64,000 nt of DNA from Variovorax sp. UMC13 (GCF_014170375.1 NZ_LZZW01000018.1:1-64000); one strand, 5' to 3'. Positions 17,790 to 28,133 are shown, numbered from the stretch's first letter. Translations and numbers: made by a program. Notes: generated by a model from the letters alone, not told the origin.

Positions 17790-20700
17790 ATGATCAATGC
17801 CGCTTCGTTGAAACAGAACAAATGGGTGCGACGGTTCGGCGTCGCGGTGTTGGCGGTGTTGGTGCTCTGGGCCGTGGCCTGGCTGGCGGTGCCGCCCCTC
17901 GCCAAGAGCCAGTTGCAGAAGATCGCGAGCGAGAAACTGGGACGCCAGGTAACGGTCGGCAAGATCGATTTCAAGCCGTGGACGCTCGAGCTGGCGCTGA
18001 ACGATTTGCGCATCGCCTCGGCTGACGGCAGCCAGCCGCAGTTGGCGATCCGCCGCATCTATGCGGATGCCGAACTGCAGTCACTGCTGCGGCTGGCGCC
18101 GGTGATCGATGCGGTCAGCGTCGAAGCGCCGGAAGTGCATCTCACGCACCTGGCCGACGGCAAGTACGACATCGACGACATCCTCGCCAAGCTGGCGAGC
18201 GAACCGGCCAAGCCCGCCAGCGATCCGGCGCGTTTCGCGGTCTACAACATCAGCGTGTCCGGCGGCAGCGTGGACTTCGACGACCGCACCGTCGGCCGCA
18301 AGCACGAACTGCGCGACCTGGAGCTCAAGGTGCCCTTCCTGAGCAACCTGGACTCGAAGCGCGACATCAAGACCGAGCCCAAGCTGGCCTTCACGCTCAA
18401 CGGCAGCGCCTTCGATTCGGCCGCCTTCTCCACGCCATTTGCCGAGAGCCGCAAGACCGATGCGCAGCTGCGCTTCAAGGACCTGGACCTTGCGCCGTAC
18501 CTCGGCTACATCCCGGCCGGCCTGCCGGTGCAGCTCAAGGCCGGCACCCTCGACGCCGACCTGAAGATCGACTTCGAACGCGCGGCTGCCACGGGCCTCA
18601 AGATCACGGGCACGGTCGAGGCCCACAAGACGCGTCTGGCCGACGCCAAGGGGCGTGAGCTGCTGGGCTTCGATGCGCTCAAGCTGGGGCTGGCCGACGT
18701 GCGGCCGCTCGACGGCGTGATCCACCTGGACGAGGTGGCGCTGAGCGGCCCGCAACTGGTGGTGGCGCGCGATGCGGCCGGCCAATTGAATTTGCTGGCG
18801 ACCGATCCCGCGACCGGTGCGACCCAGAAGGTGGCGCCGCCCAAGGCCGCGGCCAGCGGTGCCGCGGCCGCGCCGGCGGCCGAGAAGAACCCCTTGCGCG
18901 TGCAGGTCGACAAGGTGCTGCTGACCGGCGGCCAGATCGGCTGGCGCGACGAGACCACCCAACCGGCCGCCGCGGTCGATGTGAGCCAGCTCGCGATCGA
19001 GGCCACCGGCATCGCCTGGCCGATGGACAAGCCCACCCGTTTCAGCGGCTCGACGCTGGTGGCCGGCGCGGCGCTCAAGTTCTCGGGCGAGGCCACCGAC
19101 AAGGTCGCGACCGTGCAAACCGAAGTCACGGCGCTGCCCCTGTCGCTGGCCGCACCCTACCTGGCGCAGAGCCTGGAACCGACGCTCGACGGCAAGCTCA
19201 GCGGCCAGATCGACGTGGCTTGGGCCGCGCCCGCCGCGCTCAAGTTCAAGGCCCGGCGTCTCGCGGCCGACGGCCTGGCCCTGACCCAGGCCAAGACGGC
19301 GCTGGTGAGCGTGGGCCGCTTCGAGCTGGTCGATGCCGAGGCCGACATGACCCAGCACACGCTGGCCATCGCCTCCTTCACCGCCACCAATCCGAAGCTG
19401 CGCATCGAACGCGACAACGAGAAGCGCTGGATGTTCGAGCGCTGGCTCAAGACGCCGCCGGCGGCAGGGTCGAAGGAGGCCAGCGCCCGCGTGGCCGCGC
19501 CCAAGCCGGAAGCGGCATCGACGCCGCAGCCGGGCGCCAACACCCAGCCCTGGCGCCTGAGCATCGGCACGCTGGCCGTCGACGGCGGTGCGGTCTCTTA
19601 CGCCGACAAGGCCGGCTCGGCGCCGGTCGCGGTCGAGATCACGGCCTTGAAGCTCAATGTGCAGAAGGTCCAGCCCAACACCGCGACCGTCTCGCCGGTG
19701 CAGCTGTCGGGCCGCATCGGCGCCGGCCGGGCCGATCCGGGTCGCTTCGACTACAAAGGCAACGTGGTGCTGCAGCCGCTGTCGGCCGAAGGCCGGCTCG
19801 AGGTCAGCGCCTTCCCGGCCCATGCCTTCAAGGCCTACTACGCCGACGCGCTCAACATCGACATCCGCCGCGCCTTCGCCAGCTACCGCGGCACGGTGCG
19901 CTACGCCACGCAGCCGGCGGGCATGAACCTGCAGCTGGCGGGCGACACCGCGGTCGAGGATTTCCGCGCCAACAGCGCCTCGCTGACCCAGTCCGATTCG
20001 CCCGGCCTGGAACGCAGCAACAACCAACTGCTGAGCTGGAAGGCGCTGAGCCTGCGCGGCCTGCAGGTGGCGATGGTGCCTAAGGCGCCGCTGTCGGTCG
20101 ACGTGCGCGAGACCACGCTGACCGATTTCTTCGCCCGCGTGATCGTCGATCCCACGGGCCGGCTGAACCTGCAGAACCTGACGAAGAAGTCGCAGCAGGA
20201 CGCCGACGCCGCCGCTGCCAAGGTGGCGGCCGCGCCCGAAGCCGTGGCCGCGACGCAGCGCAAGACCGGTGGCGTCACCGTCACGACGGCGGCCGTTCCC
20301 ACAGCCGAGGGAGACGCGGGCGGCCCGGCGCCGCTGATCCGCTTCGGCCCGATGAGCCTGGTCAACGGCAAGATCGACTTCACCGACCTGTTCGTCAAGC
20401 CCAACTACTCGGCCGACCTCAGCGAGCTGACCGGCAAGCTCAGCGCCTTCGCCTCCGACAAGGCCGGGCTGGCCGATCTCGAATTGCGCGGTAAGGCGCA
20501 GCAGACCGCGGCGCTGGAGATCGCCGGCAAGATCAACCCGCTTGTCAAGCCGCTGGAGCTCGACATCACGGCCAAGATGCGCGACCTCGACCTGGCGCCG
20601 CTGACCCCGTACTCGGTGCGCTACGCCGGCCACGGCATCGAGCGCGGCAAGCTGAGCATGGACGTCAACTACAAGATCACGCCCGAGGGCCGCCTCACGG

Positions 20701-21518
20701 CCGCCAACAAGCTGGTGCTCAACCAGCTGCAGTTCGGCGAGGAAGTGAAGGGCGCGCCCAACAGCCTGCCGGTGCGGCTGGCCGTGGCGCTGCTGTCCGA
20801 CCGCAACGGCGTGATCGACGTCGACCTGCCGATCAGCGGCTCGCTCAACGATCCGCAGTTCAGCATCGGTTCGCTGATCTTCAAGGCCATCGGCAACCTG
20901 ATCGTCAAGGCCGTGACCGCGCCCTTCGGCCTGCTGACCGGCGGCTTCGGCGGTGGCGGGTCCGGCGAAGCCAGCTCCATCGCCTTCGATGCCGGCAGCG
21001 CGGCGCTGTCGCCCGCGGCCAAGGAAAACCTGGACAAGGTCGCCAAGGCGCTGACCGACCGGCCGGCGCTGCAGCTCACCGTGGTCGGCACCGCCGGCCT
21101 CGCGCAGGAGCGCGATGCGGCCAAACGCCAGCGCCTGCGCCAGATGCTGCAGGCCGAGAAGCGCCGCGCGGCCGCCCGGGCGGGCGAGGACGCCGCCGAC
21201 GTGCCGCCCTTGACCGATGCCGAGTACCCGGTTTTGCTCGCCGCGGTCTACAAGCGCGCCGACATCACCAAGCCTCGGAATATGATCGGGCTTGCCAAAG
21301 ACCTGCCGGTGCCGCAAATGGAAGACCTGTTGCTCGCCGGCATCACCGTGAACGAAGAGACCATTCGTCAGCTCGCCGTCGAACGCGGCGCCGTGGTCCG
21401 CGATTACCTGCTGGCCAAGCAGTTGCCGAGTGAACGCCTGTTCCTCGGCGCGGTGCGCACGAACCCCTCCGATGCCGGCTGGAAACCCGGCGCCGAACTG
21501 AATCTGGCGAGCCGTTGA
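17790..21518 (+). CDS. DUF748/AsmA-like envelope protein with OmpA-like C-terminus
   Basis: The protein has 1242 residues. It starts MINAASLKQNKWVRRFGV, followed by one membrane helix (VAVLAVLVLWAVAWLAVPPL), then a long beta-rich repeat region of the DUF748/AsmA type (KIDFKPWTLELALNDLRIAS). AsmA-like proteins are inner-membrane-anchored periplasmic bridges implicated in phospholipid transport to the outer membrane. Near residue 1065 the stretch SIAFDAGSAALSPAAKENLD resembles the peptidoglycan-binding OmpA-type domain. In-frame codons exist upstream to 17700, but the first 30 residues there lack any family likeness. It is a single gene after a terminator, so it probably has its own promoter. 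Confidence 0.82.
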   Translation: MINAASLKQNKWVRRFGVAVLAVLVLWAVAWLAVPPLAKSQLQKIASEKLGRQVTVGKIDFKPWTLELALNDLRIASADGSQPQLAIRRIYADAELQSLLRLAPVIDAVSVEAPEVHLTHLADGKYDIDDILAKLASEPAKPASDPARFAVYNISVSGGSVDFDDRTVGRKHELRDLELKVPFLSNLDSKRDIKTEPKLAFTLNGSAFDSAAFSTPFAESRKTDAQLRFKDLDLAPYLGYIPAGLPVQLKAGTLDADLKIDFERAAATGLKITGTVEAHKTRLADAKGRELLGFDALKLGLADVRPLDGVIHLDEVALSGPQLVVARDAAGQLNLLATDPATGATQKVAPPKAAASGAAAAPAAEKNPLRVQVDKVLLTGGQIGWRDETTQPAAAVDVSQLAIEATGIAWPMDKPTRFSGSTLVAGAALKFSGEATDKVATVQTEVTALPLSLAAPYLAQSLEPTLDGKLSGQIDVAWAAPAALKFKARRLAADGLALTQAKTALVSVGRFELVDAEADMTQHTLAIASFTATNPKLRIERDNEKRWMFERWLKTPPAAGSKEASARVAAPKPEAASTPQPGANTQPWRLSIGTLAVDGGAVSYADKAGSAPVAVEITALKLNVQKVQPNTATVSPVQLSGRIGAGRADPGRFDYKGNVVLQPLSAEGRLEVSAFPAHAFKAYYADALNIDIRRAFASYRGTVRYATQPAGMNLQLAGDTAVEDFRANSASLTQSDSPGLERSNNQLLSWKALSLRGLQVAMVPKAPLSVDVRETTLTDFFARVIVDPTGRLNLQNLTKKSQQDADAAAAKVAAAPEAVAATQRKTGGVTVTTAAVPTAEGDAGGPAPLIRFGPMSLVNGKIDFTDLFVKPNYSADLSELTGKLSAFASDKAGLADLELRGKAQQTAALEIAGKINPLVKPLELDITAKMRDLDLAPLTPYSVRYAGHGIERGKLSMDVNYKITPEGRLTAANKLVLNQLQFGEEVKGAPNSLPVRLAVALLSDRNGVIDVDLPISGSLNDPQFSIGSLIFKAIGNLIVKAVTAPFGLLTGGFGGGGSGEASSIAFDAGSAALSPAAKENLDKVAKALTDRPALQLTVVGTAGLAQERDAAKRQRLRQMLQAEKRRAAARAGEDAADVPPLTDAEYPVLLAAVYKRADITKPRNMIGLAKDLPVPQMEDLLLAGITVNEETIRQLAVERGAVVRDYLLAKQLPSERLFLGAVRTNPSDAGWKPGAELNLASR

Positions 21519-21612
21519 CCGGATCGAGCGCCGGTCTGTGAAAATGGCGGGGTGCGCCGGCTTTTGCCGGCGCCTTGGCTTTCCTCCTATCCGATAAAAC
21601 GATCAGCGCGCA

Positions 21613-24471
21613 GTGACCTCTACCTCCTCCAAGCACCAAGACCTCCAGTCCCTCGATACGCTCACCGGCGGCGCCTTCACCGCGCCCACCTCCGGAGAGC
21701 GCGCGCAGCGCATCCGCGAGTGGCTGGCGACGAGCCCTTCGCCCGAGCAGATGCAGGAGGTGTTCAAGGAATTGAGCGGCCGCGACAAGGGTGCCGCGCG
21801 CCTGCTGCGTGAAAAGCTCGACGAGATCAAGCGCGCCAAGGGCCAGGAAGCGATCGCCGCCGAATGGGCCCAGAAGGCCGAGGCGCTGCTGGCCCAGTCC
21901 AAGCTCAACATCGCCGACGCGCTCGCCTGGCAGCGCGATGCCGCCAAGGCGGGCGCACCGCTGTCGCGCGAGCCGCTGGCCGGCTTCAAGGTGCAACTGG
22001 CCGAACGCGTCAAGGGCATCGAGGACCTGCAGCACCGTGCCCAGGTCCAGCGCGAGGCCGCCGTGCTGCTCGCGCAGCGCTTCGAAGTGCTCTCGACCAA
22101 AGGCTGGCGCGATGCGCAGGCCGCCGAGGAAGCGCTCAAGGCCGACGTCACGCATTGGCAACAACAGGCCAGCGAACTGACCGCCGACGCCAACTGGAGC
22201 AGCCTGGACGCCAAGTTCGCGCCCCAGCTCGAGGCCTCGAAGGCCCAGTTGATGGTCGTCTCCGACTCCTTCCATGGTGCGCTGGCACAGGCCGCCGCGG
22301 CCGCCGCGGATGCGGCCGCGCCGCTGCCGCCGGTGCCGGTCTGGGCCGACGAACTGCGCGCCGCGCGCGGCCTGCCGACCGAAGCCTCGGTGGTGGCCGC
22401 GGCCGCCGCGCCGGCCAAGCCCGCCGGCCCCAAGGTCGATCCCGAGAAGCGCGCCGCGGCCCAGGCCACGGTCGAAGCCGCCCTGGTCAAGCTGGAGCAG
22501 GAAACCGCCGAAGGCCATGGCAAGGCCAGCGCCGGTGCCGCCGCCGCGCTGCGCGCGGTGCTCAAGGAGCACGGCAAGCTGGTCGAGGCACCGCTCGAAG
22601 CCCGCGTGCATGCCGCGCTGGTGGCCGCCGGCGAGCTCGAAGGCTGGCAGCGCTGGAGCGCCGACAAGGTGCGCGAAGAACTGGTGGCCAAGGCCGAAGG
22701 CCTGCTCAAGCGGCCCGAAGGCCAGGCGCTGGGCGGCCGCAAGATGCAGGAATCGCTGCGCACGCTGCGCGAGCAGTGGAAGCAGGCCGACCAGGGCGGC
22801 GTGCCGAACCACGCGCTCTGGAAGCGTTTCGACGAAGCCTGCAACGAGGCCCACAAGGTGGTCGAGGCCTGGCTCGAGAAGGTGCGTGCCGATGCGGCCG
22901 AACACCGTGCCCACCGCGTGGCGCTGATCGAGGAGGTCAAGGCCTGGGCGGTCGAACACGCCGCCGGCAAGGACCTCAAGGCGCACAGCCGCGCGCTGCA
23001 CCAGTTCGCCGACCGCTGGCGCGATGCCGGCCATGTGGGCGAGAAGGTGTTCGCCGAACTGCAGCCGCTGTGGAACGAAGCCTTCGGCGCCGCCCGCGTG
23101 CCGCTGGAGAGCGCCCAGGCCGCGAGCGTCGAACGCCGCCAGGCCATGATCGCCGAAGCCGCCGAGCTGGGCGCCCAGCCGATGCTGCGCATCGATGCCG
23201 TGAAGGCGCTGCAGCAGCGCTGGCAGGCCGAAGCGCAGAGCGTGCCGCTCGACCGCCGCCATGAACAGAAGCTGTGGGACGCTTTTCGCGCACCCATCGA
23301 CGAAGCCTTCAACCGCAAGACCAGCGAGCGCGAAAAGGCGTCGGCGGCGATGAGCGAACACGACCGCTACGTGCTCGACGCGTCCAAGGCGCTGGACGCC
23401 GCCAACGCCACCGGCGACGTGCAAAAGATCCGTGCCGCCGTGGCGCAGCTCGAGGCCGCGATCCGCGGCGAGGCACGGCCGCCCGCGCCGGCGCCGGCGA
23501 AGAACAGTGCCGACGGCCCGGCCGTGGGTGCGACCGAAGTCGTGGCCCCGGGCCAGGCTGCGGCCGAGTTCAGCGAAGGTGCGCAGATCCAGCCGGTGCC
23601 GGGCGAGAACGACGCGCCTGCCGCATCGACCGAGGCCGACGAGTCCGCCGAGGTGGCGGCCAGCCCCGCCGCGGCCGGCGACCTGATCGCCCCCGTGGGC
23701 AGCGCCGATGCCAGCGCGCTGGCCGACGAAGGCGACAACGCCGCCGCCGCCGTGCCCGCGGCAGCACCGAAGCCCGCGCCCAAACCGGTCGTGGCTGCGC
23801 GCCGCGGCGATGACCGTCCGGGCAGCCGCAAGGCCGAGCCCGCGGCACCGGCCGGCCGCTTCGGCGACCGCCGCGACAGCCGCAGCGGCCCTGGTGGCCG
23901 TCCCAACGACCGCGGACCGCGTCCCGGTGCGCCGGGTGGCGATCGCGGTGACCGTGGCGCCCCGGGCGGCGGCCGTTTCGGCGACCGTCCCCCGCGCTTC
24001 GAAGACCGCGGCCCGCGCCTGGGCGATGCGGCCTTCCGGGCCCAGCGCGAAGCGCTGGAGCGCGCCGACCTCGCGCTGCGCAAGCTGGCGGCGCAGGCCC
24101 ATGGCGAGGCGCTCACGCACCTGCTGGGTGCCTGGGAAAAGCGTGACGCGGCCGAACTGCCCAGCGTGCAGGAACTCGGTCGCGCGGTGACGCCGACGGT
24201 GCGCACGGCCTGGACGCAAGCCGTCGCCAAGCCCGCCGCGGGCGACGCCGGCGAAGCGCTGCTGCGCCTCGAAATGGCCGCCGAAGTGCCGACGCCCGCC
24301 GATCAGCTCGACGCGCGCCGTGCGCTGCAGCTGAAGCTGCTGACCAAGCGAGGTGATCCGACCCCGGCGCAGACCTGGGGCGAGGACGCCGGCAAGGTGC
24401 TGGCTTCGGCCCACGATGCCGCGACGGCACGCCGGCTGCAGAACGCGCTCAAGGCGCTGCTGCGCAAGTAA
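21613..24471 (+). CDS. DUF349 domain-containing protein
   Basis: The 952-aa alanine-rich, highly charged protein is predicted to be largely helical and coiled coil. It contains several DUF349-type segments of the form W-x-x-A-x(n)-LW-x-x-F (LWKRFDEACNEAHKVVEAWL, LWNEAFGAARVP, LWDAFRAPIDEAFNRK). Residues of about 735-795 form an arginine/glycine/proline-rich linker (GDRGDRGAPGGGRFGDRPP) reminiscent of RNA-binding RGG tracts. Its function is unknown. The start is GTG 21613; the Shine-Dalgarno site is weak. It ends at a bidirectional terminator shared with mtfA. Confidence 0.8.
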   Translation: MTSTSSKHQDLQSLDTLTGGAFTAPTSGERAQRIREWLATSPSPEQMQEVFKELSGRDKGAARLLREKLDEIKRAKGQEAIAAEWAQKAEALLAQSKLNIADALAWQRDAAKAGAPLSREPLAGFKVQLAERVKGIEDLQHRAQVQREAAVLLAQRFEVLSTKGWRDAQAAEEALKADVTHWQQQASELTADANWSSLDAKFAPQLEASKAQLMVVSDSFHGALAQAAAAAADAAAPLPPVPVWADELRAARGLPTEASVVAAAAAPAKPAGPKVDPEKRAAAQATVEAALVKLEQETAEGHGKASAGAAAALRAVLKEHGKLVEAPLEARVHAALVAAGELEGWQRWSADKVREELVAKAEGLLKRPEGQALGGRKMQESLRTLREQWKQADQGGVPNHALWKRFDEACNEAHKVVEAWLEKVRADAAEHRAHRVALIEEVKAWAVEHAAGKDLKAHSRALHQFADRWRDAGHVGEKVFAELQPLWNEAFGAARVPLESAQAASVERRQAMIAEAAELGAQPMLRIDAVKALQQRWQAEAQSVPLDRRHEQKLWDAFRAPIDEAFNRKTSEREKASAAMSEHDRYVLDASKALDAANATGDVQKIRAAVAQLEAAIRGEARPPAPAPAKNSADGPAVGATEVVAPGQAAAEFSEGAQIQPVPGENDAPAASTEADESAEVAASPAAAGDLIAPVGSADASALADEGDNAAAAVPAAAPKPAPKPVVAARRGDDRPGSRKAEPAAPAGRFGDRRDSRSGPGGRPNDRGPRPGAPGGDRGDRGAPGGGRFGDRPPRFEDRGPRLGDAAFRAQREALERADLALRKLAAQAHGEALTHLLGAWEKRDAAELPSVQELGRAVTPTVRTAWTQAVAKPAAGDAGEALLRLEMAAEVPTPADQLDARRALQLKLLTKRGDPTPAQTWGEDAGKVLASAHDAATARRLQNALKALLRK

Positions 24472-24498
24472 GGCCCTGGCCGGAGGCCGGCCGCTGCG

Positions 24499-24528
24499 AA
24501 AAAGGCGCCCCGCGGGGCGCCTTTTGTT
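24499..24528. terminator. Bidirectional terminator between DUF349 gene and mtfA
   Basis: The stem AAAAGGCGCCCC / GGGGCGCCTTTT with a 2-nt loop has A-runs on one side and T-runs on the other, so it can stop transcripts from both converging genes. Confidence 0.9.
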
Positions 24529-24540
24529 TGGGGGGTGCGG

Positions 24541-25332
24541 TCAGGGCCGTGCAGGCAGAAAGAACGCATCGAAGAGCTGCAGCACTTCGGGAAAATCGCG
24601 GCCGAAATGGGCGCGGTTGACGAAGTAGGCTTCGCAAGCCACGGCGAAGAATTCGCTGAGCGATGTGGCGCCGTAGGGGTCGAGCCAGGTCGGCTCGCCA
24701 CCGAAGCGTTCGGCCACGATGACCTGCTCCCGAAAATTGTCGTAGGCGGGCTGGACCGCGTTCATCCAAACCGCATGGGCCTCGCGCGCGCTCGAGGTGC
24801 CCGCAAAACCCGCGGGCAGGGTGGGGCAGCCGTCGGCCCCGCCGTCGCGCATGTCGATCTTGTGGGCGAATTCGTGGATCACCACGTTGTAGCCCTGGTC
24901 GGCCGTCACGCTGCTGGCCAGCACGTCCTGCCAGCTGAGCATCACCGGTCCGCGCTCCATGGCCTCTCCGGCCACGACTTCCTCGTACTCGTGCACCACG
25001 CCGGCCTCGTCCATGGTCTTGCGCTGCGCGACCACTTCCGAGGGGTGGATCACGATGCCGACGAAGTCCTCGTACCAGTCGAGGCCGCCGCGCAGGTGCA
25101 GCACCGGCAGCACGGCCTGCGCGGCGACGGCCAGCGCCACCTCGTCGGTGATCACGAAGCCGTGCGCGCCGTGGAATTCCTTGTCGCGCAGGAGCTCGGC
25201 GGCCATCGCGCGCAGCCGCGCGGCGTCCGCGGCGGCGGGCTGGACCAGGAAAGGGTAGCGCGCCAGCGTGGCCTGCCAGGCGGCATCGGGGATGGCGGGG
25301 GCGGCACGCAGGCCGCGGAGCCACTTGAACAT
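24541..25332 (-). CDS. mtfA: MtfA-type zinc peptidase (M90)
   Basis: The 263-aa cytoplasmic protein carries the zinc-binding HEFAHKID motif (HExxH) at about residues 153-160 and a downstream glutamate in SLSEFFAVACEAYF as third ligand candidate. MtfA in E. coli binds Mlc and thereby affects glucose PTS regulation; whether that role holds here is unknown because Mlc is not seen in the window. The length matches the family (about 265 aa). It lies 9 bases after lpxH on the same strand. Confidence 0.88.
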   Translation of the reverse strand: MFKWLRGLRAAPAIPDAAWQATLARYPFLVQPAAADAARLRAMAAELLRDKEFHGAHGFVITDEVALAVAAQAVLPVLHLRGGLDWYEDFVGIVIHPSEVVAQRKTMDEAGVVHEYEEVVAGEAMERGPVMLSWQDVLASSVTADQGYNVVIHEFAHKIDMRDGGADGCPTLPAGFAGTSSAREAHAVWMNAVQPAYDNFREQVIVAERFGGEPTWLDPYGATSLSEFFAVACEAYFVNRAHFGRDFPEVLQLFDAFFLPARP

Positions 25333-25341
25333 CGAACGGCG

Positions 25342-26112
25342 TCAGCGGACGTCGACGCGCCGGGCGCCGGTGGTGGACAGACACAGCACCTGGGCGCGCG
25401 GCGGGTGGGCGGCCGCATCCCAGTCGCTGAGCACGATGCGCCGCAGCCCATCGCCCAGCGCGTGCTCGGCCGGTTTGTGCGTGTGGCCGTGAACCAGCGT
25501 GCGGGCGCCGGCACGCTGCAGCCACTCGCGGGCCGCGTCGGTGTCGACATCGGCCCAGACCATGCCGGGCGTGGCCTTGCGCGCCTCGCTCTGCGTGCGC
25601 ATCGAACGCGCCAGCGCGCGCCGCTCCTCGATCGGGCGGGCCAGGAAGGATCGCTGCCAGGCCGCATCGCGCACTTGAGCGCGGAACTTCAGGTAGTCGG
25701 TGTCTTCCAGGCACAGCAGGTCGCCATGGCTCAGCAGCCAGCGCTGGCCGTGCAGCACCAGCACCGTCGGATCGTCGAGCAGCGTCAGGCCGCACTGCGC
25801 GGCAAAGGCCGGGCCGACCAGGAAGTCGCGGTTGCCGTGCATGAAGAAGACCGGGCGGCGCGCGGCCGCCTCGCGCAGCAGTTCGGCGCATCGCGCCTCG
25901 AAGCCGGGCAGGGCGGTGGCGTCGTCGCCGATCCAGACCTCGAACAGGTCGCCGAGGATGAACAGCGCGTCGGCCGGCGTGGTCTGGAGGTAGCCGCGCC
26001 ACGCATCGAAGGTGGCGGGCTCGTCCGCCTGCAGGTGCAGGTCGGACAGCAGGTCGACGGTGCGCCACGCGGCGGGCGCGACGAGTTCGGCGAAGGCCGC
26101 CTGGTCGCTCAT
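25342..26112 (-). CDS. lpxH: LpxH, UDP-2,3-diacylglucosamine diphosphatase
   Basis: The 256-aa calcineurin-like metallophosphoesterase has all expected metal-site motifs in order: LLSDLHL, LGDLFEVWIGDD, MHGNRDFL, LSHGD and VHGHTHKP. It hydrolyses UDP-2,3-diacylglucosamine to lipid X in lipid A synthesis at the inner face of the cytoplasmic membrane. It follows ppiB by 19 bases on the same strand; the ppiB-lpxH pairing is common in proteobacteria. Confidence 0.95.
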   Translation of the reverse strand: MSDQAAFAELVAPAAWRTVDLLSDLHLQADEPATFDAWRGYLQTTPADALFILGDLFEVWIGDDATALPGFEARCAELLREAAARRPVFFMHGNRDFLVGPAFAAQCGLTLLDDPTVLVLHGQRWLLSHGDLLCLEDTDYLKFRAQVRDAAWQRSFLARPIEERRALARSMRTQSEARKATPGMVWADVDTDAAREWLQRAGARTLVHGHTHKPAEHALGDGLRRIVLSDWDAAAHPPRAQVLCLSTTGARRVDVR

Positions 26113-26131
26113 GCCGCGCGGCGCCGGGCCG

Positions 26132-26644
26132 TCATTCGACCGTGACGGTGGCCTTCTCGATGACCACGTCTTCGAGCGGCACGTCGTCGTGGAAGCCCTT
26201 GCGGCCGGTCTTCACGGCCTTGATCTTGTCGACCACGTCGGTGCCCGCGATCACCTTGCCGAACACGGCATAGCCCCAGCCTTGGGCCGAGGGTGCGGTG
26301 TGGTTCAGGAAGGCGTTGTCGGCGATGTTGATGAAGAACTGCGCGGTGGCCGAGTGGGGCGCGCTGGTGCGGGCCATGGCGACCGTGTACTTGTCGTTCT
26401 TCAGGCCGTTGTTGGCCTCGTTCTCGATCTCGGCCGCGGTGGGCTTCTGCGTCATGCCGGGCTCGAAGCCGCCGCCCTGGACCATGAAGCCCGGGATCAC
26501 GCGGTGGAACACCGTGTTGTCGTAGTGGCCCTTCTTCACGTAGGTGAGGAAGTTCTCGACCGACTTCGGCGCCTTGGCGCGATCGAGTTCGAGGGTGATG
26601 GTGCCTTGGCCCTTGATGCTGAGTTCGACCTGGGGATTGCTCAT
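26132..26644 (-). CDS. ppiB: PpiB, cytosolic cyclophilin-type peptidyl-prolyl isomerase
   Basis: The 170-aa protein is a minimal cyclophilin without a signal peptide. Catalytic-site motifs are [16 protein letters not shown] (arginine of the active site), then [16 protein letters not shown] and [17 protein letters not shown]. It accelerates cis-trans isomerisation of proline peptide bonds in the cytoplasm. It lies 20 bases downstream of a closely related exported cyclophilin, suggesting tandem duplication followed by different localisation. Confidence 0.95.
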   Translation of the reverse strand: MSNPQVELSIKGQGTITLELDRAKAPKSVENFLTYVKKGHYDNTVFHRVIPGFMVQGGGFEPGMTQKPTAAEIENEANNGLKNDKYTVAMARTSAPHSATAQFFINIADNAFLNHTAPSAQGWGYAVFGKVIAGTDVVDKIKAVKTGRKGFHDDVPLEDVVIEKATVTVE

Positions 26645-26664
26645 TGGAAAGCTCCTTTTTCGCT

Positions 26665-27252
26665 TTACTTCGCCACGACGGTGGCGGACTGGATGGTGAT
26701 GGGTTCGACCGGCACGTTCTGCATGCCGCCCTTGTTGCCCGTCTGCGCCACGCGGATCTTGTCGACCGTTTCCGTGCCCGAGACGACCTTGCCGAACACG
26801 GTGTAGCCGTGGCCGTCGGGGTTGGGCGCGTCGAGCATGGCGTTGTCCTTCACGTTGATGAAGAACTGCGCGGTGGCGGAGTTCGGGTCGCCGGTGCGGG
26901 CCATGGCGATGGTGTACTTGGCGTTCTTCAGGCCGTTGGAGGCTTCGAGCGGCACGGGCGCGCGCGTGGGCTTCTGCCGCATGTCGGCGGTGAAGCCGCC
27001 GCCCTGGATCATGAAGCCGTCGATGACGCGGTGGAACACCGTGCCGTCGTAGTGCTTGTCCTTCACGTACTGCAGGAAGTTGGCCACCGTCTTGGGGGCC
27101 TTCTCGGGCGCGAGTTCGACCACGATGTCACCGGCCGAGGTGGCCAGCTTGACGCGCGGCGCGGCGGCCGTCTGGGCCCAGGCGGCACCGGTCACGAGCA
27201 GCGTGGCCGCGAGGGTCAGCGCCATGCGGCGCGAGGAAGATGGGAATTTCAA
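26665..27252 (-). CDS. ppiA: PpiA-like periplasmic cyclophilin
   Basis: The 195-aa cyclophilin has a cleavable signal peptide ([18 protein letters not shown], cut near residue 27) and the same active-site segments as its neighbour ([45 protein letters not shown]). It should act on exported proteins in the periplasm. It is transcribed with ppiB and lpxH; the upstream TPR gene ends 60 bases away on the same strand. Confidence 0.93.
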   Translation of the reverse strand: MKFPSSSRRMALTLAATLLVTGAAWAQTAAAPRVKLATSAGDIVVELAPEKAPKTVANFLQYVKDKHYDGTVFHRVIDGFMIQGGGFTADMRQKPTRAPVPLEASNGLKNAKYTIAMARTGDPNSATAQFFINVKDNAMLDAPNPDGHGYTVFGKVVSGTETVDKIRVAQTGNKGGMQNVPVEPITIQSATVVAK

Positions 27253-27312
27253 GAAAAGATCTCGCTTTCTGAAAAGGAAAGGGGCGGGGTGGCCATGCCG
27301 CCCGCCGGCGGC

Positions 27313-27924
27313 TTACTTGCTGCGCGCCGGCTTGTGCGCGGGCAGCGGAGCCGGCGCGGGCGGCAGGGCCGCGGCGGCCGGTGCGTTGAGGAAGATCTGG
27401 CGGATCAGCGCCAGCTTGGGCGCCGCGCTGGCGTTGGTCGATGCCAGCTGCTGCGCGCGTCCGTACGACTGGGCCGCGAGGCGCGCATAGACGTCGCCCA
27501 GGTTCTCGTGCGCGGTGGCGTAGTTCGGGTTGAGCCGCAGCGCGGTTTCGAGCGCGTCGCGCGCCTTGTCGAACTGGCTCTGCTGCGCGTAGAGCGCGGC
27601 AAGGTTGTTGTAGGGCTCGGGCAGTTCCGGGAAGTCCTGCGTGAGCTGCGTGAACGCAGTGACGGCCTCGGCGGTCTTGCCCTGCTCGGTGAGGATCACG
27701 CCGCGCAGGAAGCGCATCTGCGGATCGCGCGGCTTGCCGGCGATGTAGGTGTCGGCCTTGGCCAGCGCTTCGGGCGCCTTGCCCTGGCGCAGCAGCTGGT
27801 TCACGTCCGAGTAGTCGTCGGCCAGCGCGGCGGTCGACGCGGCGGCGATCAGCAGCGCGCCCAGCAGGCGCAACGCGGGGCGGAAGGACAGGGCGGGAGA
27901 GAGGAGGGGTACGGCGTGCTTCAT
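27313..27924 (-). CDS. Exported tetratricopeptide-repeat protein
   Basis: The 203-aa protein starts at ATG 27924 with a signal peptide (ALRLLGALLIAAASTAALA) and contains three to four TPR units (QMRFLRGVILTEQGKTAEAV, EPYNNLAALYAQQSQFDKAR, ATAHENLGDVYARLAAQSYG). The C-terminus is proline/alanine-rich. TPR proteins mediate protein-protein contacts; the partner here is unknown. It is divergent from cysS (209 bases) and first gene of a minus-strand run into the cyclophilins. Confidence 0.85.
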   Translation of the reverse strand: MKHAVPLLSPALSFRPALRLLGALLIAAASTAALADDYSDVNQLLRQGKAPEALAKADTYIAGKPRDPQMRFLRGVILTEQGKTAEAVTAFTQLTQDFPELPEPYNNLAALYAQQSQFDKARDALETALRLNPNYATAHENLGDVYARLAAQSYGRAQQLASTNASAAPKLALIRQIFLNAPAAAALPPAPAPLPAHKPARSK

Positions 27925-28133
27925 GAGGCTCGGGAAGAAGGTCTGGCGCGGGCTTCGAGAATCGACCCGGAAGATGCCCGGCAGGGGCCGTTTATACTGG
28001 GCACGATTGTAGCCGAGGGGCCGCGTCCAACCCCTCGTGCCACAGTCCCCCCATCCCTGATTAAAAACGTTGTTCGCCCGCACCCGTCGTCAGCCTGCGC
28101 GGGTGGGTCGCACATCGACGCTTTCCGAATTCC

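Noticed and set aside
18081..21317. 1078-codon open frame antisense to the DUF748 gene
   Set aside because: Stop-free only because of high GC; no domain, ribosome site or homologous pattern. The same holds for the long antisense frames at 9387-13082 and 21343-24414.
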